From Thiofaba sp039822285 (GTDB taxonomy: Bacteria > Pseudomonadota > Gammaproteobacteria > Halothiobacillales > Halothiobacillaceae): a stretch of 64,000 bases of DNA. Both the position numbers and the translations under genes were made by a program. How positions within the stretch are numbered: position 1 is the stretch's first letter; every line of letters starts with the position of its first letter. Of the stretch, positions 15,536 to 24,624 are shown in pieces. The DNA is taken from positions 62,001 to 126,000 of the forward strand of contig NZ_JBAJEY010000001.1 of the NCBI RefSeq assembly GCF_039822285.1, read 5' to 3'. The notes beneath the pieces are model-generated. The model saw only the letters and a list, made by a program, of their open reading frames with translations, did no database searches and was not told the origin of the DNA.

Positions 15536-17157
15536 GCGAGCGCATCCTCCACCGTTTCCCCGGCGGTCTGCATCCTGCGCAGCACAAGACCGAATCAAAC
15601 GGCACGCCGATCCGCCACGCGCGCCTCGAGGGCACGTTGGTGCTGCCGCTCAAGCAGCACATCGGCAACCCCGCGCAGCCGGTGGTCGCAGTGGGCGAGC
15701 GTGTGCTGCGTAACCAACTGCTCGGCAGGGCGGATGGCTTTGTCAGCGCCCCCGTCCATGCCCCCACCTCCGGCACCATCGTGGCGATCGAGGAGCGCCC
15801 GGTGGCGCATCCCTCCGGCCTTTCCGCCCCCTGCATCGTGCTCGAACCGGACGGCCTGGACGAGGCCATGCAGGCCTTCGATCCCTGGCCGGACTACCGG
15901 GCCATCGCCCCCATCCTGCTGCGTGAGCGCGTGCGGGAGGCGGGCGTGGTGGGCCTGGGTGGGGCGGTCTTTCCCAGCGCGGTGAAGCTCGCAGGAAGTC
16001 CGGGCACGCCGATCCACACCGTGGTGCTCAACGGCGCCGAGTGCGAGCCTTACATCACCTGTGACGACCGGCTGATGCGCGAGCGGGCGGGGGAGGTGCT
16101 GCGTGGCGGGCAGATCCTCATGCATGTGGTGGGGGCCTCCACCTGCCTAGTGGGGGTAGAGGACAACAAGCCCGAGGCCATCGCCGCCCTGCGCGCGGCC
16201 GCAGGCGAGCTTGACGACCCGCGCATCGAGATCGTCGCCATCCCCACCGTCTACCCCTCGGGCGCGGAGAAGCAGCTGATCCATGTGCTGACCGGCGAGC
16301 GGATCAGCCGCGAGACGCGCGCTACCGAGCGCGGCTTCCTGGGGCACAATGTCGCCACCGCGGCGGCGGTGTACCGTGCCGTGGTGCTGGGCGAGCCACT
16401 CACCCGCCGCATCGTCACCCTCACCGGCAGCGGCATGCAGCACAAGGGCAACTGGGATGTGCCGCTCGGCATGCTCGCCTGTGATCTCATTGCTCAGGCC
16501 GGTGGCTACACCCCGGATGTCGCGCGGCTGATCCTTGGCGGGCCGATGATGGGCTTCGCCCTGGGCAGTGACGAGGTGCCGGTGACCAAGGCTGCCAACT
16601 GCCTGCTGGCGCTGGCCGCGCCCGATGCCCCCGTCGACCCCCTGCCGCTGCCCTGCATCCGCTGCGGTCGCTGCGCGGAGGCCTGTCCAGTCGAGTTGCA
16701 GCCCCAGCAGCTGTTGTGGGATGCCAAGGCCGGGGATTTCGAGCGCGCCGAGAAACAAGACAGCCTGTTCGAGTGCATCGAGTGCGGCATCTGCGCCGCC
16801 GTCTGTCCCTCACACATCCCGCTGGTGCAGTACTTCCGCTACGCCAAGACCGAGATCTGGCAGCGCGAACGCGAGAAGGACAAGGCGGCGCAGGCCAAGG
16901 AGCGCTTCGAGGCGCGCAATGCCCGCCTGGAGCGGGAAAAGCGCGAGCGCGAGGAGATGCTGGCGAAGAAGCGTGCCCAGCTGGCGGCGCAAAAGGCCGA
17001 GGGTGAGGGCGCAGGCTCCGGCAGCGATGAGAAGCAGAAGGCCATCCAGGCCGCGCTGGAGCGTGCCAAGGCTCGCAAGGCTGGGCAACAGGCCCCCGCG
17101 GAGGACACACCCTCTGCCAGCACGGTGGCGGAGGCCAAGGAACACGACAAGGATTGA
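15532..17157 (+). CDS. rnfC: Rnf complex subunit C
   Basis: 541 residues from ATG 15532, coupled to rnfB. The N-terminal region and NADH/FMN-binding region (VGLGGAVFPSAVKL, LNGAECEPYITCDDRLM) match RnfC and its NuoF-like core. Two 4Fe-4S motifs follow: CIRCGRCAEACP and CIECGICAAVCP. The last ~120 residues are a highly charged Lys/Glu/Ala helix rich in coiled-coil character, as in many RnfC proteins. A repeat-filled gap of 169 bases separates it from rnfD. Confidence 0.96.
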   Translation: MSERILHRFPGGLHPAQHKTESNGTPIRHARLEGTLVLPLKQHIGNPAQPVVAVGERVLRNQLLGRADGFVSAPVHAPTSGTIVAIEERPVAHPSGLSAPCIVLEPDGLDEAMQAFDPWPDYRAIAPILLRERVREAGVVGLGGAVFPSAVKLAGSPGTPIHTVVLNGAECEPYITCDDRLMRERAGEVLRGGQILMHVVGASTCLVGVEDNKPEAIAALRAAAGELDDPRIEIVAIPTVYPSGAEKQLIHVLTGERISRETRATERGFLGHNVATAAAVYRAVVLGEPLTRRIVTLTGSGMQHKGNWDVPLGMLACDLIAQAGGYTPDVARLILGGPMMGFALGSDEVPVTKAANCLLALAAPDAPVDPLPLPCIRCGRCAEACPVELQPQQLLWDAKAGDFERAEKQDSLFECIECGICAAVCPSHIPLVQYFRYAKTEIWQREREKDKAAQAKERFEARNARLEREKREREEMLAKKRAQLAAQKAEGEGAGSGSDEKQKAIQAALERAKARKAGQQAPAEDTPSASTVAEAKEHDKD

Positions 17158-17190
17158 GGAAGAGCAACCGTAAACGCCCCAATGTGGCGT

Positions 17191-17295
17191 GTTCCCTCCC
17201 CCCTGGCGGGGGAGGGTTAGGGAGAGGGGGCTTGAGTCTCTCAGGCCATCACCTTCTCCCCCAGCCCCTCCCCCTTGAAGGGGGAGGGGAGAACC
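17191..17295. repeat. GC-rich compound inverted repeat, PSPLxGEG type, copy 1
   Basis: Begins CCCTCCCCC-CTGG-CGGGGGAGGG, then GAGAGGGGG, a variable middle, TTCTCCCCC, and a second hairpin CCCCTCCCCCTTGAAGGGGGAGGGG. The first half and the central arms can also pair over a distance. It lies inside the rnf operon between rnfC and rnfD. Related copies are at 21074-21167 and 30646-30749. Translated in one frame it reads PSPLAGEG, a familiar C-terminal artefact of such repeats. Confidence 0.9.
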
Positions 17296-17326
17296 TTTTG
17301 GTTATGCAGAGCATCCGTCACTAGTC

Positions 17327-18367
17327 ATGCGATTTCAGACCACCGCCTCCCCCCACATTGCGCCGAACAGTGAGGTCGGTCGCCTGATGCGCCAGGTGCT
17401 GCTGGCCCTGGTGCCCGGCACGGCCATTGCGATCGGCTTTTTCGGCTGGGGGGTGTTGATCAATATCCTGCTGGCCGTCGCCGCGGGCCTCGCCGCCGAG
17501 GCCCTGATGCTCGCCCTCCGTCGCCGGCCGCTGCGGCCCTTCCTTCTGGATGGCAGCGTGGTCGTCACCGCCTGGCTGCTGGCCGTTTGCCTGCCGCCGC
17601 TGGCCCCGTGGTGGCTGCCGGTGGTGGGGATCGTGTTCGCGGTGGTCGTCGCCAAGCATCTGTACGGGGGCCTGGGCTACAACCTGTTCAACCCGGCCAT
17701 GGTCGGCTACGTCGTCCTGTTGATCTCCTTCCCGCGCGAGATGACCCAGTGGATGCTGCCGCACGGGGTCGCCGCGGCCTCCCTGAGCCTGCCCGAGGCC
17801 CTGGGTGTGGTGTTCACAGGCCAGCTTCCGGTGGGTCTTGGCTGGGATGCGCTCAGCGGCGCCACCCCGCTCAATGCCTACAAGACCGAGACGGGGCAGG
17901 GGCACCCTCTGTCCACCATTCAGCAGGCGCCGACTTTTGGTTGGCTTGGCGGCGCGGGCTGGGAGTGGGTGGCCGCAGGTTGGCTGCTGGGGGGGCTGTG
18001 GATGATCTGGCGTAAGGTCATCAGCTGGCGCATCCCCGTGACCATGCTCGGCGCGTTCGGCCTCCTGGCGCTGGGCTTTCATCTTTATGATGCCGAGCGC
18101 TTTGCCTCGCCCCTGTTCCACCTGTTCAGCGGCGGGGCGATGCTCGGCGCCTTCTTCATCGCCACTGACCCGGTGAGTGGTTCCACCACCCAGCGCGGCC
18201 AGCTCATCTTCGGTGCAGGCATCGGCGTGCTCGAATATTTCATCCGCACCTTCGCGGGCTATCCGGATGGGGTGGCCTTTGCCGTCCTGCTCATGAACAT
18301 TGCCGCGCCGTTGATTGACCACTACACCCCGGCGCGGGTGTTCGGGCGCGAGGCGGGCCGGCCATGA
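17327..18367 (+). CDS. rnfD: Rnf complex subunit D
   Basis: 346 residues, about ten transmembrane helices. The covalent FMN site is in LSGATPLNAYK (Thr of SGAT), the flavinylation motif of RnfD/NqrB. A membrane-embedded subunit of electron and ion transfer. Start ATG 17327 follows the repeat and has no strong ribosome site. It overlaps rnfG by four bases (ATGA). Confidence 0.96.
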   Translation: MRFQTTASPHIAPNSEVGRLMRQVLLALVPGTAIAIGFFGWGVLINILLAVAAGLAAEALMLALRRRPLRPFLLDGSVVVTAWLLAVCLPPLAPWWLPVVGIVFAVVVAKHLYGGLGYNLFNPAMVGYVVLLISFPREMTQWMLPHGVAAASLSLPEALGVVFTGQLPVGLGWDALSGATPLNAYKTETGQGHPLSTIQQAPTFGWLGGAGWEWVAAGWLLGGLWMIWRKVISWRIPVTMLGAFGLLALGFHLYDAERFASPLFHLFSGGAMLGAFFIATDPVSGSTTQRGQLIFGAGIGVLEYFIRTFAGYPDGVAFAVLLMNIAAPLIDHYTPARVFGREAGRP

Positions 18368-18984
18368 ACCGCACCCAGATCATCCTGACAGCCCTGGTGC
18401 TGGCGGTGTTTGCCTTTCTTGGCGTGGGCATCGTGGCCTTCATGCACGGTCAGACCGCCCCCCTCATCGCCGAGCAGGCCCGCGCGGCCCTCGGCCAGCG
18501 GCTGGCGGCGGTCTTGCCTGCGGGCTACGACAATGATCCGGCGCGCGACACCCGGCAGCTCGCTGCCGACCCGCTGCTGGGCGGCAAGGGCCCGGTCATG
18601 CTGTATGTCGCCCGCAAAGATGGGCGGGTGCACGGGGTGGCCTTCGAGGTGGTGGCGCCCAAGGGCTACAGCGGTGGCATCCAGCTGCTGGTCGGGGTGG
18701 ATCGGAACGGCCAGGTGAGCGGGGTGCGGGTGCTGTCCCACAAGGAAACACCGGGGCTTGGGGACCCGATCGAGGTAGAGAAGTCCGACTGGATCCACGG
18801 CTTTACCGGCAAGACCCTGGATAACCCGGGAGAGAAGGGCTGGGCGGTGAAGAAGGATGGCGGCGTGTTTGACCAGTTCACCGGCGCCACCATCACCCCG
18901 CGCGCGGTGGTCACCGCGGTACACGACGCCCTGCGCTATTTCGAGGCCCACCGGGCTGCATTGCTCGAGGAGCAGCAACCATGA
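18364..18984 (+). CDS. rnfG: Rnf complex subunit G, flavoprotein
   Basis: 206 residues with one N-terminal transmembrane helix (residues 8-27) and a periplasmic FMN-binding domain. The flavinylation motif appears as FTGATITPRAV, with Thr in place of Ser at the first position of the usual SGAT. Preceding sequence (LSHKETPGLGDPIE) is the conserved FMN-binding domain core. Coupled to rnfD upstream and rnfE downstream (ATGA). Confidence 0.96.
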   Translation: MNRTQIILTALVLAVFAFLGVGIVAFMHGQTAPLIAEQARAALGQRLAAVLPAGYDNDPARDTRQLAADPLLGGKGPVMLYVARKDGRVHGVAFEVVAPKGYSGGIQLLVGVDRNGQVSGVRVLSHKETPGLGDPIEVEKSDWIHGFTGKTLDNPGEKGWAVKKDGGVFDQFTGATITPRAVVTAVHDALRYFEAHRAALLEEQQP

Positions 18985-19688
18985 GCACGATCGAAACCAC
19001 CGCCCCGGAGGTCAGCACGGAGGATCTCACCCGGCCGGCCCCGCAGGGTCCCGCCCTCCGCCAGCTGGCCGTGGACGGGCTGTGGCGCAACAATCCGGCG
19101 CTGGTGCAGGTGCTGGGACTCTGTCCCCTGCTCGCCATCTCCAACAATACGGTCAATGCGCTGGGCCTTGGGCTCGCCACCCTGCTCACCTTGGTGGTGA
19201 GCAACACCCTGGTGTCCCTGATCCGCCACTGGGTGCGGCCGGAGGTGCGCCTGCCGGTGTTCGTGCTGGTGATCGCCTCGGTGGTCACCGCCATCGAGCT
19301 GGCCATGAACGCCTGGCTGCATGGGCTTTACCTCGTGCTCGGCATCTTTATCCCGCTGATCGTCACCAACTGCATCATCATCGCCCGCGCGGAGGGCTTT
19401 GCCTCCCGCCACGACCTCGGCCGGGCGGCCTTCGATGGGCTGATGATGGGGGCGGGCTTTGCTCTGGTGCTGGTCACCCTTGGCATGCTGCGTGAGGTCT
19501 TTGGGCAGGGCACGATCCTGGCCAATGCGCACCTGATGTTCGGTGAGTGGGGGCGGAGCTTGACGGTGCAGGTCATTCCCGAGTACCACGGCTTCCTGCT
19601 CGCCATCCTCCCGCCCGGGGCCTTCATCGGTCTGGGGTTGTTGGTGGCGCTGAAGAACGCCATCGACCGGCGTGCCCTGCGCAGGTAG
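18981..19688 (+). CDS. rnfE: Rnf complex subunit E
   Basis: 235 residues, six transmembrane helices, a paralogue of RnfA with the same fold (NNPALVQVLGLCPLLAISN, IPLIVTNCIIIARAEGFA). Completes the set; no rnfH or nth follows. Its stop codon TAG (19686-19688) lies inside the first REP-like repeat, whose end reads GTAGGAG. Confidence 0.96.
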   Translation: MSTIETTAPEVSTEDLTRPAPQGPALRQLAVDGLWRNNPALVQVLGLCPLLAISNNTVNALGLGLATLLTLVVSNTLVSLIRHWVRPEVRLPVFVLVIASVVTAIELAMNAWLHGLYLVLGIFIPLIVTNCIIIARAEGFASRHDLGRAAFDGLMMGAGFALVLVTLGMLREVFGQGTILANAHLMFGEWGRSLTVQVIPEYHGFLLAILPPGAFIGLGLLVALKNAIDRRALRR

Positions 19689-19746
19689 GAGGCCCGCCCT
19701 CGGGCCGATGATTCCCCCTCGGGACGCGGCGGGGCGCTGCTCCTAC
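19685..19746. repeat. REP-like palindromic repeat, copy 1 of a doublet
   Basis: Starts GTAGGAGGCCCGCCCTCGG and ends GCTCCTAC, forming an imperfect long hairpin. It overlaps the end of rnfE and is followed 14 bases later by a second, nearly identical element. Related copies occur at 23356-23423 and in part at 28216-28246. Confidence 0.9.
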
Positions 19747-19760
19747 GTGCCCAACCGCGG

Positions 19761-19823
19761 GTAGGAGGCCCGCCCTCGGGCCGATGATTCGCCATCGGGT
19801 CGCGGCGAGGGCGCCGCTCCTAC
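19761..19823. repeat. REP-like palindromic repeat, copy 2 of a doublet
   Basis: Same left end (GTAGGAGGCCCGCCCTCGG) and a right end of GGCGCCGCTCCTAC. Same orientation as copy 1. The minus-strand flavoprotein gene ends inside it: the stop TAG is at 19820-19822. The doublet therefore fills the whole gap between two convergent genes and may also end transcription. Confidence 0.9.
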
Positions 19824-21043
19824 GGGTTGAGCCATGCCAAGGCCCCCAGCCCCGCGGCACGGCCGCTGGCGAAACAGGCCGTGAGCAGGTAGCCGCCGGT
19901 GGGGGCCTCCCAATCCAGCATCTCCCCGGCGCAGAACACCCCGGGCAGGTTGCGCAGCATGAGGTGCTCGTCCAGGGCCTCGAACATCACCCCGCCCGCG
20001 CTGCTGATCGCCTCGTCAATCGGGCGGGTGGCGGTCAGGCGCAGGGGCAGGGCCTTGAGGGTGCGGGCAAGCCAAGCCGGATCGTCGAGCTGGGCCCCAG
20101 TGAGCACCTCGCGCACAAGCCCCGCCTTCACCCCCTCGATCCCGGCGCGGGCCTTCAGATGCTTGGCCAGCGAGGCCGCGCCGCGCGGGCGGGCGAGGTC
20201 GGCCGTGAGGCGCTCCAGCGTGCGGCCGGGGACGAGGTCGAGGTGGATGGTCGCTTGGCCCTGCTGCGCAATGGCCTCGCGCAGCAGGGCGGAGAGGGCA
20301 TAGATCAGCCCCCCCTCCAGGCCGTGCACGGTCACCATCAGCTCGCCCTGGCGGCGGTGTTCCACACCCTCATCATCGGTGAAGGACAGCACTACCGGCT
20401 TGACCGGCTGGCCGGCGAAGCGGGTGCGGAAGTGTTCGCTCCAGGCACATTCAAAGCCGCAGTTGGCCGGGCGCAGCGGGGCGATGGGCACCCCACGTGC
20501 GGTCAAGAGCGGCACCCAGGCCCCATCCGATCCAAGCCGGGCCCAGCTTGCTCCGCCCAAGGCCAGGATCACCGCCGGGGCCGAGGCCTGCACCTCGCCT
20601 TCCGGGGTGGCGAAGCGCAGCGCCCCCGTCTCGTCCGAACCCAGCCAGCGGTGGCGGACATGGAAGCGCACCCCGAGCTCGCGCAGGCGGTGCAGCCAGG
20701 CGCGTAGCAGGGGCGCGGACTTCATGCCCTCGGGGAAGACACGGCCGGAGCTGCCGACGAAGGTGGGGATGCCCAGGTCATGGATCCACGCCCGCAGGGC
20801 GTCCGGGTCGAAGGCGCGCACCAGCGGCTCGAGCGCCTCCCGCCGTGCGCCGTAGCGGCCAAGGAAGGGTTCGAGGGGCTCGGAGTGGGTGATGTTCATA
20901 CCGCCCTTGCCGGCGAGCAGGAACTTGCGGCCCACCGAGGGCATGGCATCAAAGAGGTCGACCGCGATGCCGGCGGTGGCCAGCACCTCCGCCGCCATCA
21001 GGCCGGCCGGGCCGCCGCCGATGATGATGACGGTGGGATTCAT
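19820..21043 (-). CDS. TIGR03862-type flavoprotein (HI0933/BaiN-like NAD(P)/FAD oxidoreductase)
   Basis: 407 residues. An N-terminal dinucleotide-binding motif (VIIIGGGPAGLMAAEVLA) is followed by GRKFLLAGKGGMNITHSE, the signature of the HI0933/YhiN family, then VILALGGASWARLGSDG and a C-terminal FAD block (PGVFCAGEMLDWEAPTGGYLL). FAD-binding is secure; the substrate of this family in gammaproteobacteria is unknown. The ATG has no close operon partner; metG lies upstream on the same strand after a repeat. Confidence 0.9.
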   Translation of the reverse strand: MNPTVIIIGGGPAGLMAAEVLATAGIAVDLFDAMPSVGRKFLLAGKGGMNITHSEPLEPFLGRYGARREALEPLVRAFDPDALRAWIHDLGIPTFVGSSGRVFPEGMKSAPLLRAWLHRLRELGVRFHVRHRWLGSDETGALRFATPEGEVQASAPAVILALGGASWARLGSDGAWVPLLTARGVPIAPLRPANCGFECAWSEHFRTRFAGQPVKPVVLSFTDDEGVEHRRQGELMVTVHGLEGGLIYALSALLREAIAQQGQATIHLDLVPGRTLERLTADLARPRGAASLAKHLKARAGIEGVKAGLVREVLTGAQLDDPAWLARTLKALPLRLTATRPIDEAISSAGGVMFEALDEHLMLRNLPGVFCAGEMLDWEAPTGGYLLTACFASGRAAGLGALAWLNP

Positions 21044-21073
21044 GGTCTTTATTTAACCGGCGTCATTTCGGAA

Positions 21074-21167
21074 CGCCCTCCCCCCTGGCGGGGGAGGGTT
21101 GGGGAGAGGGGGATGGGCGTTGGCGCGGAGCTCAAACCTTGATGCCTCGCTCACCCTCTCCCCCAGC
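21074..21167. repeat. GC-rich compound inverted repeat, PSPLxGEG type, copy 2
   Basis: Carries CCCTCCCCCCTGGCGGGGGAGGG, GGGGAGAGGGGG, a spacer and CACCCTCTCCCCCAGC. The second terminal hairpin of copies 1 and 3 is missing or eroded. It lies between the flavoprotein gene and metG. The remainder of this gap up to 21262 holds only short hairpins such as CTCCCGC-TT-GCGGGAG at 21238-21253. Confidence 0.85.
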
Positions 21168-21262
21168 TCTTGATCCCTCCTCTCCGACCCTTCCGGCCTC
21201 CATGCCGGAAGCCCCTGCGGGGTGCGGCCGTCGAGAACTCCCGCTTGCGGGAGAGGGGGGGC

Positions 21263-23293
21263 TTATTTGACCCGCATCCCCGGCTGGGCGCCTTCATCGG
21301 GGCTGAGAATGAACAGCCCCGGCGCGCCCGCCCCGGAGGCGGCCAGCACCATGCCCTCCGAAAGACCAAACTTCATCTTGCGCGGGGCAAGGTTGGCGAC
21401 CATCACGGTCAGGCGGCCTTCCAGGTCCTCGGGCTTGTAGGCCGACTTGATCCCGGCAAAGACATTGCGCGTCTCGCTGCCGATGTCGAGGGTCAGGCGC
21501 AGGAGCTTGTCCGCGCCCTCCACATGCTCGGCCTTGACGATGCGGGCAATTCTAAGGTCGATCTTGGCGAAGTCCTCGATGGAGATGGTCTCCGCAATCG
21601 GCTCGATGGCGGGCTTGGCCTCGGTGGCGGGGGCGGCGGCAGCGGGGCCGGGCAGGGTGGTCTTGTTCTCTTCGAGCATGGCGTCGATCTTGTCTTTTTC
21701 GATGCGGGTCATCAGCGGTTCGAACGGCTGGATGACGTGGTGGAGCATGAGCTGGTGGGGGGCGTCCCAGGTCAGCTCGCCAAAGTGGAGGAAGGCCTCG
21801 ACCTTTTGCGCCATGCCCGGCAGCACGGGCTTGAGGTAGGTCATCAGCACGCGGAACAGGTTGAGTCCCTGGGTGCAGATGGCCTGCACCTCCTCCTCCC
21901 GGCCGCCTTCCTTGGCCAGGGCCCAGGGCTTGTGCTGGTCGATGTACTGGTTGGCACGGTCAGCCAAGGCCATGATCTCGCGCATGGCGCGCGCGGTGTC
22001 GGAGGCCTCATAGGCCGCGGCGATGGAGTCGCCTGCGGCGACGAACTCGTGGTACAGGGCCGGGTCGTGCAGCTCCTGCGCCAGCCGTCCGTCGAACAGG
22101 CGCTGGATGAAGCCTGCGGTGCGCGAGGCGAGGTTCACCACCTTGCCCACGAGGTCGGCATTCACCCGTAACATGAAGTCCTCGAGGTTGAGGTCGATGT
22201 CCTCCACCGTGCCGTTGAGTTTGGCGGCGAAGTAGTAGCGCAAAGCCTCGGGGTTCAGGTGGTTGAGGAAGCTGCGCGCCATGATGAAGGTGCCGCGCGA
22301 TTTGCTCATTTTCTGGCCGTTGACGGTCAGGAAACCGTGCGCGCGCACGCAGGTCGGCAGGCGGTGCTGGCTGCCGGCGAGCATGGCCGGCCAGAACAGG
22401 GTGTGGAAGTAGGCGATGTCCTTGCCGATGAAGTGCCACAGCTCCGTCTCGGAGCCCCGTTTCCAGAAGGCGTCGAAGTCCATGCCCTTGATCTGGCACA
22501 GGGCCTTGAAGCTCGCCATGTAGCCGATCGGGGCATCCAGCCAGACGTAGAAATACTTGCCGGGCGCATCGGGGATGGCGAAGCCGAAGTAGGGGGCATC
22601 ACGCGAGATGTCCCAGTCCTGCAGCCCTGCGGCGAACCACTCGTTCATCTTGGCGGCGATCTCCGGCTGCACCGCGCTGCTGGCGAGCCAGTTCTTGAGC
22701 ACCGCCTCGAAGTCACCGAGCTTGAAGAAGTAGTGCTCGGACTCGCGCTCCACCGGGGTGGCGCCGGAGATGGCGGATTTCGGGTTCTTCAGGTCGGTGG
22801 GGCTGTAGGTGGCCCCGCACACCTCGCAGGAGTCGCCGTACTGGTCGGGCGCGCCGCACTTGGGGCATTCGCCCTTGATGAAGCGATCCGGCAGGAACAT
22901 TTCCTTGACCGGATCATAGGCCTGGCGGATGGTGCGCACGGCGATGTGCCCCCCCGCGCGCAGGGCGCGGTAGACAGCCTCGGCAAGTACGCGGTTTTCC
23001 TCGGAATGGGTGACGTGATAATGGTCGAAGCCGATGAGAAAATCGGCAAAGTCGGCGCGATGCTCCTGGCCGATGCGGCTGATCAGCGCCTCCGGGGTGA
23101 TCCCCTCGTTCTGCGCCCGCAGCATGATCGGCGTGCCATGCGCATCGTCCGCGCAGACGTAGTGCACCTCATGCCCGCGCATGCGCTGAAAGCGCGCCCA
23201 GATGTCGGTCTGGATGTATTCGACCATGTGCCCAAGATGGATCGGGCCGTTGGCATAGGGCAGGGCGGAGGTGACGAGGATGCGGCGCGTCAT
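21263..23293 (-). CDS. metG: Methionyl-tRNA synthetase
   Basis: 676 residues, the length of dimeric bacterial MetRS. Class I signatures HLGH (residues 19-22) and KMSKS, a zinc knuckle CPKCGAPDQYGDSCEVCG, and the helical anticodon-binding domain are all present. The C-terminal 110 residues (IEDFAKIDLRIARIVKAEHV, AKLAPRKMKFGLSEGM-like block) are the EMAP/Trbp111-like tRNA-binding and dimerisation domain. Charges tRNA-Met and initiator tRNA. An initiator tRNA gene is at 33275. Confidence 0.98.
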   Translation of the reverse strand: MTRRILVTSALPYANGPIHLGHMVEYIQTDIWARFQRMRGHEVHYVCADDAHGTPIMLRAQNEGITPEALISRIGQEHRADFADFLIGFDHYHVTHSEENRVLAEAVYRALRAGGHIAVRTIRQAYDPVKEMFLPDRFIKGECPKCGAPDQYGDSCEVCGATYSPTDLKNPKSAISGATPVERESEHYFFKLGDFEAVLKNWLASSAVQPEIAAKMNEWFAAGLQDWDISRDAPYFGFAIPDAPGKYFYVWLDAPIGYMASFKALCQIKGMDFDAFWKRGSETELWHFIGKDIAYFHTLFWPAMLAGSQHRLPTCVRAHGFLTVNGQKMSKSRGTFIMARSFLNHLNPEALRYYFAAKLNGTVEDIDLNLEDFMLRVNADLVGKVVNLASRTAGFIQRLFDGRLAQELHDPALYHEFVAAGDSIAAAYEASDTARAMREIMALADRANQYIDQHKPWALAKEGGREEEVQAICTQGLNLFRVLMTYLKPVLPGMAQKVEAFLHFGELTWDAPHQLMLHHVIQPFEPLMTRIEKDKIDAMLEENKTTLPGPAAAAPATEAKPAIEPIAETISIEDFAKIDLRIARIVKAEHVEGADKLLRLTLDIGSETRNVFAGIKSAYKPEDLEGRLTVMVANLAPRKMKFGLSEGMVLAASGAGAPGLFILSPDEGAQPGMRVK

Positions 23294-23355
23294 GGAAGGC
23301 TGATGCTCGGTCGAGGGTTGTTTGAAAAGCCTGTAACCTTACCACATCGTCAGTT

Positions 23356-23458
23356 GTAGGAGGCCCGCCCTCGCCGATAGCCCTCGCGCAATGCGCCTGT
23401 CGCGGCGGGGGCGCCGCTCCTACGCGGGCCTCAAGAACGATGAAACAGGCGCATGCGT
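23356..23458. repeat. REP-like repeat, copy 3, with conserved 3' flank
   Basis: The core 23356-23423 starts GTAGGAGGCCCGCCCTCG and ends GGCGCCGCTCCTAC. The following ~35 bases (GCGGGCCTCAAGAACGATG..., ending GCGCATGCG) are also similar to the sequence after the partial copy at 28216. The conserved element is therefore longer than the hairpin core. It lies between the divergent metG and apbC genes. Confidence 0.85.
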
Positions 23459-23505
23459 TGCCCTGCCCCTTGATGTATGAATTTGAAACTGTTTTGGAGA
23501 ATGGC

Positions 23506-24624
23506 ATGGCCTTGTTCGGTTTCGGCAGAAAAGACAGCACGGTGAGCGAAGAGGCAGTGCGTGCCGCTCTGGCCAAGGTGCGCGATCCCGAACTCGGGCA
23601 GCCGTTCGAGGGCAAGCGGGTGCACGAGCTAGAAATCAAGGACGGCACGGTGCGAGCCCACCTGCGGTTAGGCTACCCCGCCTTTGGGGTGCGCGAGGCG
23701 ATCTGCCGCGAGGCCGAGGCCGCCTTGCGGGAGGTCGAAGGGGTGAAGGTGGCGCAGGTCACCCTCGACTGGGTGATCGAGCCGCATGCGGTGCAGAAGA
23801 CGCTCAAGCGCCTGCCCGAGGTGCGCAACATCATCGCCGTGGCCTCCGGCAAGGGCGGGGTGGGCAAGTCCACCACCGCGGTCAACCTGGCCTTGGCCCT
23901 CCAGGCTGAGGGGGCGAAGGTGGGGATTCTGGACGCGGACATTTACGGCCCGAGCATCCCGCGCATGCTGGGGGCCGAGGGTGAACCGCCGACCAGCGTG
24001 GATGGGCGTTCACTCGAACCCAAGCGTGCCCATGGCCTGCAGAGCATGTCCATCGGTTTCCTCGTCGGGGAGGACAACCCGATGATCTGGCGCGGGCCCA
24101 TGGTCACCTCCGCCCTCCAGCAGCTGTTGAACGACACCCGCTGGCACGACCTGGACTACCTGATCATCGACATGCCGCCGGGCACCGGCGACATCCAGCT
24201 GACCTTGGCGCAGAAGGTGCCGGTGGCCGGGGTGGTGATCGTCACCACCCCACAGGACATTGCCCTGCTGGATGCCAAGAAGGGCCTGAAGATGTTCGAG
24301 CGGGTGGACGTGCCGGTGCTCGGCATCATCGAGAACATGAGCCTGCATGTGTGCTCGAACTGCGGCCATGCCGAACCGATCTTTGGCGAGGGGGGCGGCG
24401 CGCGGATGGCCGCTGAGTACGGGGTGGAGCTTTTGGGGCAATTGCCTCTGGAGCGCGCGATCCGCGAACAGGTCGATTCCGGGCGGCCGACGGTGGCGGT
24501 CGAGCCCGAGAGCCCGACCGCGAAGATCTACCGTGCCATCGCCCGCAGGCTCGCGGCGAGGCTTGCTCAGCGGGCGAAGGACTACAGCACCAAGTTCCCC
24601 ACCATTGTCGTCAAGAACGACTGA
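23506..24624 (+). CDS. apbC: Mrp/ApbC/NBP35 Fe-S cluster carrier ATPase
   Basis: 372 residues from ATG 23506, preceded by TTGGAGA. The N-terminal ~90 residues are a MIP18/DUF59 domain (VRDPELGQPF). The P-loop is a deviant Walker A, ASGKGGVGKSTTAVNLA, with DADIYGPSIPRML and the switch IDMPPGTGDIQL. The bridging Cys pair CSNCG is present near residue 283, as in Mrp/ApbC proteins that carry a 4Fe-4S cluster on a dimer. Its stop abuts the stop of the convergent DUF3817 gene (TGATCA). Confidence 0.95.
   Translation: MALFGFGRKDSTVSEEAVRAALAKVRDPELGQPFEGKRVHELEIKDGTVRAHLRLGYPAFGVREAICREAEAALREVEGVKVAQVTLDWVIEPHAVQKTLKRLPEVRNIIAVASGKGGVGKSTTAVNLALALQAEGAKVGILDADIYGPSIPRMLGAEGEPPTSVDGRSLEPKRAHGLQSMSIGFLVGEDNPMIWRGPMVTSALQQLLNDTRWHDLDYLIIDMPPGTGDIQLTLAQKVPVAGVVIVTTPQDIALLDAKKGLKMFERVDVPVLGIIENMSLHVCSNCGHAEPIFGEGGGARMAAEYGVELLGQLPLERAIREQVDSGRPTVAVEPESPTAKIYRAIARRLAARLAQRAKDYSTKFPTIVVKND

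Noticed and set aside
17191..17295. GC-rich inverted repeat considered as a plain transcription terminator
   Set aside because: No T tract follows the stems, it lies inside the rnf operon, and similar copies occur at two other sites, so it is better treated as a dispersed repeat.
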